Assembly (NCBI GenBank): GCA_039090855.1 | Contig: CM077002.1 | Location: 81,844,194-81,908,193 of the forward strand | From: Macrothele yani | Taxonomy: Eukaryota; Arthropoda; Arachnida; Araneae; Macrothelidae | DNA length: 64,000 nucleotides | Direction: 5' to 3' | Shown: positions 45,734 through 58,357 of the stretch, one piece after another | How the letters are laid out: every line of letters starts with the position of its first letter | Position numbering within the stretch: position 1 is the first letter of the stretch | Made by a program: the position numbers and the translations under genes | The notes under the pieces: generated by a model | Told to the model about the DNA's origin: nothing | Database searches by the model: none | The model's input: the letters and a program-made list of their open reading frames with translations, nothing else

Positions 45734-47157
45734 TACTCATTGGAAAAAAAATCCGCTCACCAAGAAGCAGGCGTCGGATTGAAATGAGATTTTAGTAGTG
45801 AGATGGTACATACCAAGAACAGGAGTGATTACAATATCACAGCAGCAGGCCAATTTCCCGCGGGCGTATGGTGCTCATTCCGGTCACTGTTAGAACCGTG
45901 TCGGACCGCCTTGTGTTCGGATACATGCGGTGATACGGTCCAGCACGGAGTCAAAGAGACGTCGTATGTTATCCTGGGACAGATTGGCCTACACTTCTTG
46001 CAACTGACGCTCTAAATCACGAGTACTAGGATATGGAGAAAGCTGGCATCCCATCTGATCCCCACATGCTCGATGGGGGAGAGATCAGGCGATTTGGCTG
46101 GCCACGGAAGTCGAAGCATGACGTAGACAGTGCTGGCGAAGCCGAGCCGTATGTGGACGGGCGTTATCTTGTTGGAAAATGGCACCGGGCCGCCTCGCCA
46201 GGAAAGGCAGCACATGGGGCCGCAAGATTCCCTGTACGTAGCGCTGGGCTGTCGACGTCCCTCGGATCACTGCGAGGGACGTCCGGCTGTCATATGCGAT
46301 GACTCCCCAGACCATCATGCCTGCAGTTCGGAATATGTGCCGTTATACAGTGAGATTGGGATTGTAACACTCACCTGCGATCCTCCACACTCTGACACGG
46401 TGGTCGTCCGTTCCCATACAGAAGCGGGATTCGTCGCTGAACACTATACAACGCAAGTCCGTAGCATTCCACGTTGCTCGCTGCTGACAGCACTGCAATC
46501 TACGCCAACGATGGTCAGGTGTTAATGGCAGAAAACGTAACGGCCATCGAGATTGCAGTTTCGTCTCTGCCAGGCGTCTGGAAATGGTTCTGGCGGACAC
46601 CGTAGTCCCTTGTACAGCTGTCACATGTATCTGGATATTGGGCAAGGACGTCGTTGCATCTGTGCGTGCCGCTCTTACGATCCCACGGTCCTCTCAGCTG
46701 GTGGTGGGTCTGGGTCGTCTAGAGCCTGTCCTCTGTGTCTGGGTGCCTTCCCGTGTCTATTGCTCCCAACACGATCGCACCGTACTGTCCGACCGGCCTA
46801 AAATGGCGGTCGATTCAGGCCCACCGGCCAACCTGCCTCTCTCATCCCGGCGATACGGCCTCGTTCAAACTCCGTCAGTGGCCCGTACGCACATCTACGG
46901 TGGCTACTGGGCATGTCTATCGCTCAGGGATCTCACCTGACTCTTACCGTGTACTTCGGAACGAATGTGGAGTCCCCTGAGCGGCGCCTTATAAGCCCCA
47001 AGGATTGCGATTGCAGCGCCGGTCTTGGACTCGCTGTCATGCGGAATCGCACGAAACTTTAATCATTTGCATGTCTGCCTACCCCGTAGCTGTTCGCCAC
47101 GTTTCGCGTTAATCGCACGGTTTTTTCTTGGTACGCTGATTTTTATGACAATGAGTG
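45734..47157 (-). mobile_element. Tc1-like DNA transposon (Tc-a)
   Basis: Terminal inverted repeats ACTCATTGG...CGCTCACCAAGAA at the left and the matching reverse complement at the right (TTCTTGGTACGCTG...CAATGAGT). Left flank has the TA target; the right flank reads TG, probably mutated. Inserted in R6. Confidence 0.82.
46012..46950 (-). pseudogene. Tc1-like transposase, degraded (Tc-a)
   Basis: N-terminal HTH piece LTEFERGRIAGMREAGW, then catalytic pieces VFSDESRF (first Asp), MVWGVIAY, FQQDNARPHTA (second Asp) and LPWPAKSPDLSPIEH (Glu). Stops and frameshifts separate the parts, so no active enzyme. The normal role is DDE cut-and-paste at TA. Confidence 0.82.
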
Positions 47158-47195
47158 TGTCATTGTTCCAATCATCAGGAATCTTCCCTTGATTT

Positions 47196-47789
47196 TTATT
47201 TTACCATCATTTATATGTGGGCCTCTAAGAAACCATAATTTTCATATAAAGTCAAAACTAAAATGATTGCTAAAAATTATGTTGTGCAAGTCTAGTTTCG
47301 CCGTGATGCTCAGTTCCAAGGCATTCATTAGTAAAATATTAGTTACTAGTAGTGGGATTCAAATAATCAACATTCAAAAATTGATTAGTGAGCTTCTTGT
47401 GGAACTTCAGCTCGCAAGATACATTTATCAGTCACTGCATTGCATAATTGCGGTATTTTTGTCCTAAGGAGAGACAATTCATGATTTTTTCAGTTTGAAA
47501 ACTTTCTTTCTATCATAGTAACTACCATTAGTAGAACGAAAAAAAAATAAAAAACAAGGCATGTACTCATCAGGAAAACTTGCGGAAACTGATACGTTTT
47601 GATCTATAAATAATTCTGTCAATTTTTTCACATTTCATAGTTTCTCCCTACCCTAGTATGTAGCATTTCTAACACAACTATAGAGCTATAAAATGGATTA
47701 GTAAGTCAGGTTCACTTATTCGCTACTGACGTACCGGCTTTAGGCGGTTCTTTCTTGACTCAAATAACATAATGTGGTTTATTAGTCCA
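47196..47789. other. No recognised gene
   Basis: Sequence between the R6 relic and the left end of T1. A 66-codon open frame at 47267 has no motif. Confidence 0.45.
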
Positions 47790-48057
47790 GTCCCGGGCCA
47801 TAAGACCCGTCGAAATTTTAAGGTGGACGAGTTTTCTCTTCAGATCCTGTTAGGGCAGGCTCAAAGGAAGGACAAAATCTTGGGTAGGCATCTGGCAACC
47901 CGGGCATAAATTTTATAGGACGCCATTTTGTTTTGAGCATATACGCGCATTAGTTATGGTTGAATTTCGTAAATTTCTATCCTTTCCAGTATACCTATAC
48001 AAAGTACGACATGGATTTTAGATTCGTCATAAACTTTTCTATAAGATAAGACTATTT
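47790..48057. repeat. T1 left terminal inverted repeat
   Basis: Pairs with 58358-58625. Shared landmarks are CATCTGGCAACCCGGGCATA and ATTTTATAGGAC. Confidence 0.8.
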
Positions 48058-51000
48058 AACCAGTAATAAAACAAGTTTATGAAAATCTCACCATTTTTTT
48101 TATTTTATTTAGTGATTTCTTGAAAGGATACTTATATTTAGCTACACCAAAAATTTAACTGATGTGAATTTGTTTGTTTCAGACTGAATATATGTAATGG
48201 AGGATAACAAGCAAGTCGTTGGCCTACATTGTGCCCAGTGAGTGGAACTTCAATAGATGCGGATATTTCAAAATGTATTGTATGCCAAAAGCACAACAAA
48301 AGAAAGACAACTACAACAGAAGGAAGGCAAAAAATCTTGGCTGCAACTGAAATACGACAAGGTGATGTTTTTAAACAAATGCATGTTATAAATCCTACAT
48401 GCTGAAAAAAACTTTGCTTCAGAAAAAGAGAAAAAATAAAGCCAAACAACTACTGTAGAAGAATGAGGTGAAGACCCACTCCAAGATCCAGCAATATCGC
48501 CACACAAAAAAAAATTGAAAGCTGATGTTGTTTGTCGTAACCAGCCATAGTCTAATAAGGGGAGCCTACAAAATTTTCATGTATTATTTGTGGAAGACAG
48601 AAACACAGGAACATCAAAAAATATAGAATAAGTGAAACCAATCGGCCTAAAGCATTTCTATCGGTCACTCTGTTCTTCAAGGACGATGTATACATCAGAA
48701 CTTCTGATCTTGAAGATCAATCAGCTTTGTTTGGAACAGATTTATGCTACCACAAGCTCTGTCTTGAAGCGTATCTCCAAAGATTTAGAAAACAAAATCA
48801 TCCAAAGAATAAACAATACACGCACACCAAAGGCCAAATGATAGAGGATACTGAACTACTTCTTCAAGGCATTCTGGATCGTGGATATGGTCTAACACTT
48901 AGTGAAGTTCGGGATTATGACAACAAACAGCCTGGAGAACAGTCGATTGCAAATACCGAGGTAAAATTGTACATGATAAAAATATTTCGGGATAACATTC
49001 AGTTCTGCAAACCACCACAAGAAAATCAGTCCCAGCTTGTTTACTCGTCAAAGATCACTGTTGATCAAGTAGCAGAAAAGCTTACGATCCGTAGACTGTG
49101 TTAAGGAAACTGGCAAAATCATTAGACATTTACTCCGGAAAACAGATTTCAGCCTTGACGATGAGTTTGAGGATGCAAACCAGCTAGAAAAATCTTGGGT
49201 AAAAACGCCAATCCCACATCCACTAATTGATTTCTTGTCCCACGTAATTAATGTTGATAAACTAACCATCCTTTCACATTAATGATAACAGTCAACCATA
49301 TACGACTTCAGATAAAGAAGAAGAAACAGACAGTGATGAAATTGGAGAGGACAGTGAGAAAACAGAAACCGCTATAACACGCAGAATCAAATCCCTTTTT
49401 CAGATATTGTTCTACAGTGTTCATAAGGGAGGAAATAAGACTCCTTTGCATCTGATGACTGGCCGTTCAATTCATGAGAAGTGTAAGAGCAAGCAGCCTA
49501 TCACTTTATTCAACAAAGCTGGATTGTCAGTCAGATACAATGAGATTATGGAATCTCGTCGTAACTTTGCACAGTACACAACGAGGTCATGTTCGGTGTG
49601 CCCTGCACTTCGAAGTCATTTTATCAGAAGCAACTTCCCCGTAGGTGCGATAGATAATTTTGACCATGAAACGGCAATCTTTTTAGGTCTTCGGGGAAAC
49701 CCATGATACTGTTATGGTCTAATTTCAGGAAGCTCCGAGCATAATTCCCAGTAAGCCAAAACTGCCAGCATTGGGTCATAATAAACTTAGTAAAAGGTCC
49801 GTTGCTCTACTTCTGCGTCAGCAGGTTAGATATTTTAGCAAGCCATCTACACCAGTGAATATGCCCTCATATTTCAAAATCATTGAAGAGATTGAACTTT
49901 TACCATGTGACGATATCGAGAAGAAAGAGACAGTGATAAGTATGTTGCAAAGTGTTGGAGGATTAATAAACCAAAGTACATTGACGTGGTCTGGCATTCA
50001 TGCTATCATCTCAAAGGCAAATGTTCCGTTACAACATGTCGGTTTTCTCCCAATGCTGCATGCTTTACCCAGTGACAATATATGATAGTGTGTATTCATG
50101 TATGAAGAATTTTCAAAGCTTGCTTTTACATCTGGATCAACAAGTACTGCCATTTGTATGTGATAAAGGCGTTTTTCATATTGCCGCAGAAGTTCAATTG
50201 ACTACAAGTGAATTCCCAGACCTTGTGCTACTCCTGGGATCTTTCTATATGACCAAAATTCTAATTGCATGTATTGGAAAATACATAAAGGGCAGCGGGT
50301 TAGAAAACGTCTGCACTGAAAACCATGTGTTTGGTCCAAAAGTAGTGGAGAGTATCCTTAAAGGTAGCAATTAAGTAAGGTCAGTAAAAGAAACGTTTAT
50401 GCTAGCAGAAATGGTAGAGAGGCTTAAATAGAAAGCATTTATGAGTACCATCGAGGATGATGACGAATTAGCTACACAAGTTGGTGATGTGCTTAACTCT
50501 ATGAAACACTCAACAACAGAAGAAGCACAACTCAAGTTCCAAGAGTTGATCGCAACATCAAAAGAAACACTGAAATCGTTGAATGTTTTCATACAGGAGC
50601 AAGTTAAGAAATCTGAGCTCTGCAAATACCTTGAGGGATTCTTGCATCTGATAAGTCTTTTGAAGAACCTTATAAGAGCTGATAGGGAGGAGAACTGGAA
50701 CCTCTACATGCAAACAATGAAGGAAGTCCTTCCGATTTTTCAAATTTTTGGTATAGTCAATATTTGAGATGGGGTTCACTGTCTTTCGATAAAATGCTTA
50801 GCCTTGAGACTCGTTATCCTGATGTATTTGACCGGTTCAAGAAAGGTCATTTTGTTGTTCGAAGAACAAATGGAAAGTTTAATGCCGTGGGGATCGACAT
50901 GGCTCTCGAACAAACAATAAACCGCTCTCAGAAGCAGCCGTAGGGATCATTGGCCAAACAAAAAAGAAAGGAATACATTGCTGAATGGGAGCTTGCTTAC

Positions 51001-51104
51001 CATGAAGTCCTTTTCATAAGAAAAACATTTCAAAGGCTGCTGAACATTAGACCAGTTGAATATGAGCTGATAACACTGATCTGCAGTTTTTCAACTTTTT
51101 TCTA

Positions 51105-53471
51105 TTGTTTTCAAATGAATAGGTGTATCTGAATGGATTTTTTGCGCAGATTCCAAACATGACCTTCAAAATTCCGTATCACGTCAGGTTTTTACACAAG
51201 TGACGGAAATATGAAAATTTAAAAAACCGTTATTTTTTAATGACATTGCTATATGGCAACGTTTGTAACGTGTGAAAATGTTCTCTGGAGGGGCGGAATG
51301 ATTGTTTAAGGAAGAGATAAACATAAATACATATTCAAAAGCAAACATACCTAACATTCGCCACTGGGCTCCCCTTCAAACTTCCTCTTTTTGGATTGTC
51401 TTCGGTGTGCGTCGTTACAGTCTGTGTTCAACATCCAACAATAGTCGGCCATCATATGTACAGTCCACTTTCCTTGGTATCTCTTTTCCATCACTTTCAT
51501 GTCCTGATGGAAGTGCTCGCCATGTTCTTCCGAAAAATCACCAAGATTGTTAGGAAAGTAATTTAGATGAGCATGAAGAAAGTGAACTTTGACGCTCATG
51601 TTGCAACCAAGCAGTTCACAGGATTCCAGCATGTCCTCGACTAAAGTGGTGTAATTTGAAGCCTTCATGTTCCCCAAAACGTTGTGTACCGCATTTCTGA
51701 ATGCAGTCCATGCTCGCAATTCGCACTCACTCATGGTTTCCTCGACTATGCTGTCTGCCATTAATTTTCGTATTTGAGGGCCTGTGAAAATGCCAGCTTT
51801 AATTTTTTCAGACGTGATTGATGGAAACTTTCCACCAAGATACTGAAAGCATTTACTGTCCCAGCTTAAAGCTGTCACGAATTGCTTCATTAAGCCAAGT
51901 TTGATGTGTAAAGGTGGCAACAGTATTTTCGAGTGATCAACCAGTGGAAGTGAAGCAATGTTTTTTACGCCTGGTAACTGCTGCCGAACCCAATGTTCCG
52001 TCCTTGCTCTGGAGTCCCATTCACACAAAAAGCAAGGAAATTTGGTGTAGCCTGCTTGTTGGCCGAGCAATATTCCAATCACCTTGAAATCCCCGCACAA
52101 TGACCATTCATGAAACTTGTACTGCACACTTTCCAGCAGTAATATAAGGTTCTCGTATGTCTCTTTCAAAGTCACAGAATGTGCTACTGGAATGGATGGG
52201 TGGATGTTAGTATTTTGTAATAAAACACCTTTTAAACTGGATTTGCTGGCATCTATGAACAACCTCCACTGTCCTGAATTGTAATTAATGTTGAAGTATT
52301 TCATGACTGCCGGAATATCTCCACAATATACCAAACCGCCTTCCTCAGCAAAAAACGGAACCAATTCTGCTTCTCGGTGTATGTACCAGGAGAATCTCGT
52401 ATTAGGACATAATAAATTCTTTTCCTAAAGTCGTGATCCTAAAAGCTCTGCTGCGTCTTTAGGTAAATTCAGATCACAAACCAAATCATTCAGTTCATGC
52501 TGGGTAAATGGCACTGGGGTTTCATCCTCCATTCTGTCCGGTTGGTACATCTCATCACTTGTAACCTTCTGAATCGGTGTCTGTTGGGGGCTTGATATTG
52601 GACGGGGATGGCACAAGGATGTATTCACTATGGGGCACTGGTCTTATGGCAGATGGGATATTGGGATACACAATGTTGCGCTTACTGGTTCTGGTATGGC
52701 CCACGATATTCACTGTGCAGAAGTAGCAGTCGTCACTGTGATTTTTTGGCTCACGCCACACCATTGGTACACCGAACGGCATTGATGCCCTTTTTCCACT
52801 TTTCCAGTTCCTCAACCCCTCCACACATGCACGGCACACATTGTGAGGAGACCAAACTTTGCCCTGATCTGCTAGTTTAATGCCGAAGTATTGAAAATAA
52901 GCATTTTTCATGAAAGGTGTATTATTTTGCCTCTGTTTTTTTCCTGTCGTATAACAGCCACATATGTAACAAAATATGTCTGGATGATTTACACAACCAC
53001 GTGAAGCCATTGCACACGCCACAAAGAAACAACCGAACGGGACCAGTCCCTTCTTTGCACTGACTAGTGTAACACGATCTGCCCCAAATAGCGCCACATG
53101 TGACCAATAGAAAGAATGGAGCAGTGACGCAAAGTATGAGTCATACTGCCGTGCCAAGATAACATTCTCTCATGTTCCGCCTTTGTGAGTGGCGCAAATC
53201 GTGACGTCATACAGATAAAACAGTTGCATTTCCATTATCAGCTATATATTTATGTTTATCTATTCCTTAAACAATCATTCCGCCCCTCCAGAGAACATTT
53301 TCACACGTTACAAACGTTGCCATATAACAATGTCATTAAAAAATAACGTTTTCTTAAATTTTCACATTTCCGTCATTTGTGAAAAAACTTGACGTGATAT
53401 GGAATTTTGAAGGTCATTTTCGGAATCTGCGCGAGAAATCCATTCAGATACACCTATTCATTTCAAAACAA
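51105..53471 (-). mobile_element. Transposon T2 with ~225-bp terminal inverted repeats, nested in T1
   Basis: Left arm 51105-51329 and right arm 53247-53471 are inverted copies with few mismatches (both contain GGTGTATCTGAATGG and GGAGGGGCGGAATGATTG). One gene lies between them on the minus strand. The ends fall inside the T1 gene, so T2 is younger than T1. No obvious target duplication. Confidence 0.78.
51351..53073 (-). pseudogene. T2-encoded protein, two breaks
   Basis: Likely start MASRGCVNHPDIFCYICG at 53073 with a Cys-rich N terminus (C-x2-C, then C-x2-C in NVCRACVEG, then C-x2-C in CYFCTV). A frameshift near 52570 leads to VTSDEMYQPDRMEDE, and a TAG at 52425 precedes NLLCPNTRFSWYIHRE. 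A 337-codon block follows: EEGGLVYCGDIPAVMKYF, WRLFIDASKSSLKGVLLQN, KFPCFLCEWDSR, LPPLHIKLGLMKQFV, GDFSEEHGEHFHQDMK, ADYCWML. Acidic residues in FIDAS and FSEEHGE are candidate catalytic ones. I know this type of protein only as a repeated uncharacterised arthropod sequence. Otherwise well preserved. Confidence 0.65.
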
Positions 53472-55321
53472 CAAAAATTTGCATATTAGTGGATAATGAA
53501 TCATGAGTTAACAGGAAGCCTCAGAAATAAAATGGAAGCCAACATCCAACAGATGCTCCAGTATGTTGAAATCAGAGAAAACACATACCCTGTAAAAAGT
53601 GAAGTTTGGCTTCATAACATTCTAACGAATGAATGTGTTCCAGCATTGAATGCAAAGAAGATGCTCCAGTTTTCGATGACAGCACAAGACGTTTTCTGCA
53701 TGTTTTGAGAGGAAAGGTTTATAACACGCTTAAAAAACACTATCAGCTCCTATTCATCAGCAAAAGCTACCCTCGTTTCTAAGTGTAGAGCAACCAGATA
53801 TGCAGACAAAAAAGCAAACTGTGATAAATGCCATCAAAGACCGTTTGCAGGTTCAGAGAAATATTGATATTGCCAAGGAGAGAGGAATGACCATGACAGA
53901 AATTCTAACCTACGATTTTTCATCATCCGCCTTATTAGATGAGAATGGTGCTACTAACAAACCCATGAAGTCTCAACTCATGTCTGAGTTGACCAAAACA
54001 TTACATACTCCTGGCAGAAATTTCCAAAAACAGCACACCCTGAAAACCAGTGTGGTTGTTGATGTAATAAATCAGTTTCGGAGGTTGCCAGTTAAGGGAA
54101 ATGACACATCTTTGACAGTAATGTTACTAATGTTTGCAAATTCAGTCGTGTAGGCTATGTTTTTGACAGCTACAGTATCTTCAATCATCAATCAAAAATG
54201 CTGAGAGAGAAAGAAGGTCTTCTGTGCAACCACTACCGTTGACATCCATTGCTACCATTACGAAGCTTCCTGTACAGATGGAAAGATTTTGGGCATCAGC
54301 TGACAACAAAATTCTGATTCGAGATACCCTGAAGACTTTCTCAAGACGGTGTCATCTAATCGACAATTGAAAACTATCCTCAGTGGCGTGTTGCTTGAAA
54401 GTGGACCTACTCCCGCCTTAGCAATAAAAGATGGAAGCTTCACGCAAATCAAGGATACTCTTCTAGTAACTGTTGAGGAGGCAGACCTGCGTATTATTCC
54501 TCATGTTTTCCACGCTGTTAAAGAAGGTTTACAGCGTATGTTGTGCTTTCAAGTGAAACAAATGTTTTTGTGATACTCACTCATTTCTACAAGTTCCTTA
54601 ATGAAAATGGACTCTCTGAACTTTGGATGAGAAAGTCGGAATCAAATATCATACCAATTCATACTCTTGTGGACAAGATAGGTACTACCACGGACGTTCT
54701 TCTTGCTACCCAATTTCTTACAGGCTTTGATGTGACCAGTAAGATAGGCACCAAATTGTCATCGCTCATGGCAGAACCAGAAAAATATCTACACAACTTT
54801 GGTAGGCTTTATCCTCTAAGTACACAGTCCTTAAAGTTAGCCGAGAAGTACTAGGTGAAGGCTTAAAACCAGGCTCCGTGTGCAAAACATTTGATTCACT
54901 TTGATTTGAAATAATGACCAAAGCTGGCATTTCAAACTTACAAGGCTTCTCTTGAATAAGCTCTTCATTACAAGGTCATTTGAAAAGATAATTTTACATG
55001 GTGTACTCATGCTCTACAGTGTTAATGATGGACGACTTATTAGCCCCAACTGATTTTGGATGGACAATCAATGCTGATGACTCATTATCCTCGCCAGACC
55101 CTTGCATTAGTGAACTACCCGAAAATGTAATTCTTACCTGTACTTGCAAAAACTGTCATACAAAACGATGCAGGTGCCGCAGAAACAATGTTTCTTGTAC
55201 GTCCTTTTGCAAATGCAAAATATCTTGCATTTCAAATGCAAATTCAGAAACATGTACAAAATACTTAAAACAAGTTAGTAAAATCATGCAATGCATTGAT
55301 TATGATACGCTTTCCAACATA

Positions 55322-56752
55322 CACTGGCGGAAAGTGAAAAAGGAACACCAAGAAGGAGACGTCTGATACCCACGAAATTTATACAGCATAATAACGGAAT
55401 ACAAAGGATAACGTGATCAAAACATTATGGCAAAATACAGCTGTATTTGCTGGTAAACTGAAAAATAACATTTCCATGTAACATGGTTAGTACGAGGTTG
55501 AACCGCCATGAACTGCATCACACTGTGCAATTCTGGCATGGAGTCTGTCGTACAGATGTTGGATGTAAGTTTGGGGTATTGAGTTCCAAGCATCCTCAAC
55601 CTGGACGCGTAAATCAGGGATGGTCGTGGCTGGCCGTGGAGACCGGATAAGTCGTTGTCCCATAAAATCCCACACGTGCTCAATGGGGGACAAATCCAGT
55701 GTACGTGCAGGCCATGGAAGTTTAATCACACCCTGAAGTGCATGTTGCGTTGCACGTGCCGTGTATTGGCGTGTGTTATCTTGCTGGAAAACACCACGAT
55801 GGACCGACCTTACAAATGGCACAACAACGGGCTGAATGATGTTGTTGATGTATGAGGTGTTGTTTAACGTACTCGGTACAAACACTAGTTGTATACGGGA
55901 GTGATAGCTGATCGCTCCCCACACCAAGAGACCAGGTATAGGCCCTGTGTGTCGCTGGCGGATGCAAGAAGGGTGGAGACGCTACCCTGTGCGTCTGCGA
56001 ACACGCATACGGCCATCGGAGGCTTCCAAGCAGAATCTGCTTTCATCGCTGAACACGACAAATCGCCATTGCGTTTTCTAGTGCAGACACTGGCGACACC
56101 ACTGCAGCCGTTCCTGACGGTGGGCTGGAGTCAGAGGTACATATGCCAGAGGCACACGTGCACGTAGTCCTGCATCCAGTAGACGGTTGCGGATTGTTCG
56201 CACAGTCATCTCAGGAGCAACAGCAGCTCGGATTTGCGTCGCAGTGGATGTTCTGCTTGACAACTCCGCTCTTCTTATGCGTCGATCGGTCCGCTCATCA
56301 GTGTGTCTGTGGCTCCCGGTTCCACGTCTTCTCGTATCGGAATATTCCTCGGACCATCTACGCCACCATCGTACCACCACCAATACTTCTCGTCCAATTC
56401 GCTCCGCAATACGACGATACGAGCACCCGGCCTCCCGGAGTCCGACTAGACGACCTCTCTCAAAGTCCGATAACTGCTGCAATCGTACATGTCTTCCATG
56501 TCCAGGCATTGCAGCTTCTTCAGGATCTTCGCACGTGTCCGCACGCCGACGACTGATTACATTCACTTCGCCGTACTCCTTAAACACCACCGACGATAAT
56601 TTGCATATTATGCCGTGCTATGGCGTAAGTGCTCACCGGTTGGTCCCGAAATTAACATCACACCTATGTAAACTCAACCCCATTAACATATGTAAATTTC
56701 ATGATCGTCCGCCGATTCCTTCTAGGTGTTCTTTTTTCACTTTCCGCCAGTG
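55322..56752 (-). mobile_element. Tc1-like DNA transposon (Tc-b), inserted in the T1 gene
   Basis: TIRs CACTGGCGGAAAGTGAAAAA with matching right end, flanked by TA duplicates at 55320-55321 and 56753-56754. It interrupts the CXC-domain gene. Confidence 0.9.
55487..56509 (-). pseudogene. Tc1-like transposase (Tc-b), frameshifted
   Basis: Start MPGHGRHVRLQQLSDFERG at 56509, paired HTH region (SYRRIAERIGRE), Arg-rich linker, VRTIRNRLLDAGLRARVP, then a break near 56070 where FVVFSDESRF is read in another phase. 55927-55487 then gives MVWGAISYHSRIQLV, FQQDNTRQYTARATQ and DLSPIEHVWDFMG. All three acidic catalytic residues exist, with 32 residues between the last two instead of the usual 34. At least one frameshift and one stop make it inactive. 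Confidence 0.85.
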
Positions 56753-56762
56753 TATTAGAAAT

Positions 56763-58095
56763 TATTACTCAAGTTATGAGGATAATGGCTGTGGAATAAA
56801 TATCGCTCCTGTGTCCTGACCTTTGACCCCATTTCGATGATATTCAACAGAACCGGTTCAGTACACCTCAAAAATAACATACTAAAGTTTTGTCGCAATA
56901 GAAGCAGTTTTACGCAAGTTATGAGAATAATGGCTGTGGAATAAATCTTGCTTTTGTGCAAAGACCTTTGACCCCATTTCGTTGATATTCAACAGAACCG
57001 GTTCACTATACCTCCGGAACAACATGATGACGTTTTGTCGCAATCGAAACATTTTTTGGTAAGTTATGATGCACAAAGACAATGGAATGGATCCCGCTCC
57101 TATATGACCTATGACCCTATTGCGTCCATTTTCAATAGGATTCGTCCCCAGTGGCTCCCTACCACATACTAAAATTTCATCGAAATCGAACCGTTTTTAC
57201 GCAAGTTATGACGCATAAGGGCAATGGAACAAATCCTGCTCTTATGTCCTGCCTGACCTTTAACCCCATTTCGCCCATTTTCAATAGGGTTCGTGCCCAG
57301 GTGGTGCCCTCCCACATGCTAAAATTTCATCGAAATTGAACCATATTTACGCATGTTATGACCCATAAAGGCAATGTAATGGATTTCACTTTTATGCCCT
57401 GACCTTTGATCCCATTTCGCCCATTTTCAATAGGGTTTGTCCCCAGGTGGTTTCTTACCAAATACTAAAATTTCATCGAAATCGAACCATTTTTACGCAA
57501 GTTATGGCGCAAAAGGGCAATGGAATAAATACCGCTTTTATGCCCTGCCTGACCTTTGACCTCTTTCGCCCATTTTCAATATGGTTCGTGCCCGGCGGTT
57601 TCCTACCACATACTAAATTTCATCAAAATCGAACCATATTTACGCATGTTATGACGTATAAAGGCAATGAAATGGATCCCGCTTTTATGTCCTGACCTTT
57701 GACCCCATTCCACCCATTTTCAATAGGTTTCCTTCCCAGGTGGTTCCTTACCAGATACCAAAATTTCATCGAAATCGAACCATTTTTACGCAAGTTATGA
57801 CGCATACGGGCAATGGAATAAATCCCGCTCTTATGTTCTGCCTGACCTTTGACCCCAATTTGCCAATTTTCAATAGGATTCGTGCCCAGGTGGTTCCCTA
57901 CCACATACTGAAATTTCATCGAAATCGAACCATATTTACGCATGTTATGACGCATAAAGGCAATGAAATGGATCCCGCTCTTATGGCGGGACCTTTGACC
58001 CCACTTCACCCATTTTCAATAGGGTTCGTCCCCTGGTGGTCCCCTACGACATACTAAAATTTCATCGAAATCGAACCATTTTTACGTGAGTTATC
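56763..58095. repeat. Tandem satellite, ~147-bp unit in alternating dimers
   Basis: Nine landmark TTCAAtAG/TTCAACAG motifs at 56845, 56990, 57133, 57282, 57428, 57577, 57721, 57871 and 58017 give spacings of 145, 143, 149, 146, 149, 144, 150 and 146. Later units alternate two types: ACGCAAGTTATG with CTGCCTGACC, and ACGCATGTTATG with a plain CTGACC. The result is a dimeric higher-order repeat of about 295 bp. Long ORFs such as FHRNRTIFTQVMTHK are the repeat translated. Confidence 0.88.
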
Positions 58096-58175
58096 GTGCC
58101 GACAGACAGACGGACGAACGTACAGACGGACGGACGGACAGACGGACGGAAAAAGCTGAAGCATATATGCTTCTT
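58096..58175. repeat. GACGGACA short repeats and palindrome ending the satellite
   Basis: About 55 bases of GACAGACGGACG-type repeats, then AAAAAGCT and a perfect 16-bp palindrome GAAGCATATATGCTTC (58158-58173). Confidence 0.85.
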
Positions 58176-58357
58176 CAACCTACGGTTGGAAAGCGTAAAT
58201 GACCATTTAACACTGTTTATAATTTGTGATTCTTTATGTATAGTAATTTAATAGTGATACTTCAATACATTATTATCTTTTCCTATCTTGTATGGTTTCT
58301 TCATTTGTTTGTTTTTCGTTTTCTCCTTCAATATTCGCAGCCAAGGGTCCCAGAGGA

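Larger units (their letters stand above)
44382..47195 (-). mobile_element. RTE-like LINE, degraded, split by a Tc1-like element (R6)
   Basis: Minus strand from CATCATCATTG at the left, through C-terminal domain and RT (FIDYEKAF replaced by degenerate codons, FADD lost) to 45733. It resumes at 47158 with TCATTGTTCCAATCATCAGG for about 40 bases. It is more diverged than the other RTE copies. Confidence 0.8.
48194..55319 (+). pseudogene. T1 gene relic: zinc-finger protein with C-terminal CXC domain
   Basis: Decayed plus-strand gene read in pieces. 48232-48400: SKCIVCQKHNKRKTTTTEGR; 48580-49102: CIICGRQKHR and DLCYHKLCLEAYLQRF; 49407-49706: TGRSIHEKCKSKQPITLF and AIDNFDHET; 49771-50085: PALGHNK and HVGFLPMLHA; 50760-51110: FVVRRTNGKFNAVGIDMALE, INRSQKQP, EYIAEWELAYHE; 53496-53708 and 53800-54150; 54349-54854; 54998-55319: LTCTCKNCHTKRCRCRRN then CTSFCKCK, a tesmin/TSO1-like CXC pattern. 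I recall similar multi-copy uncharacterised proteins in arthropods and Hydra. Many stops and frameshifts. T2 splits it at 51105 and Tc-b cuts the CXC end at 55321. Transposase function is possible but unproven. Confidence 0.6.

Noticed and set aside
51302..51553. Plus-strand frame over the T2 gene
   Set aside because: Antisense shadow of the T2 protein.
56763..58095. CRISPR-like array or repeat protein gene (FHRNRTIFTQVMTHK repeats)
   Set aside because: Units are ~147 bp with no unique spacers, in a eukaryotic transposon context; the frame is a by-product of the satellite.
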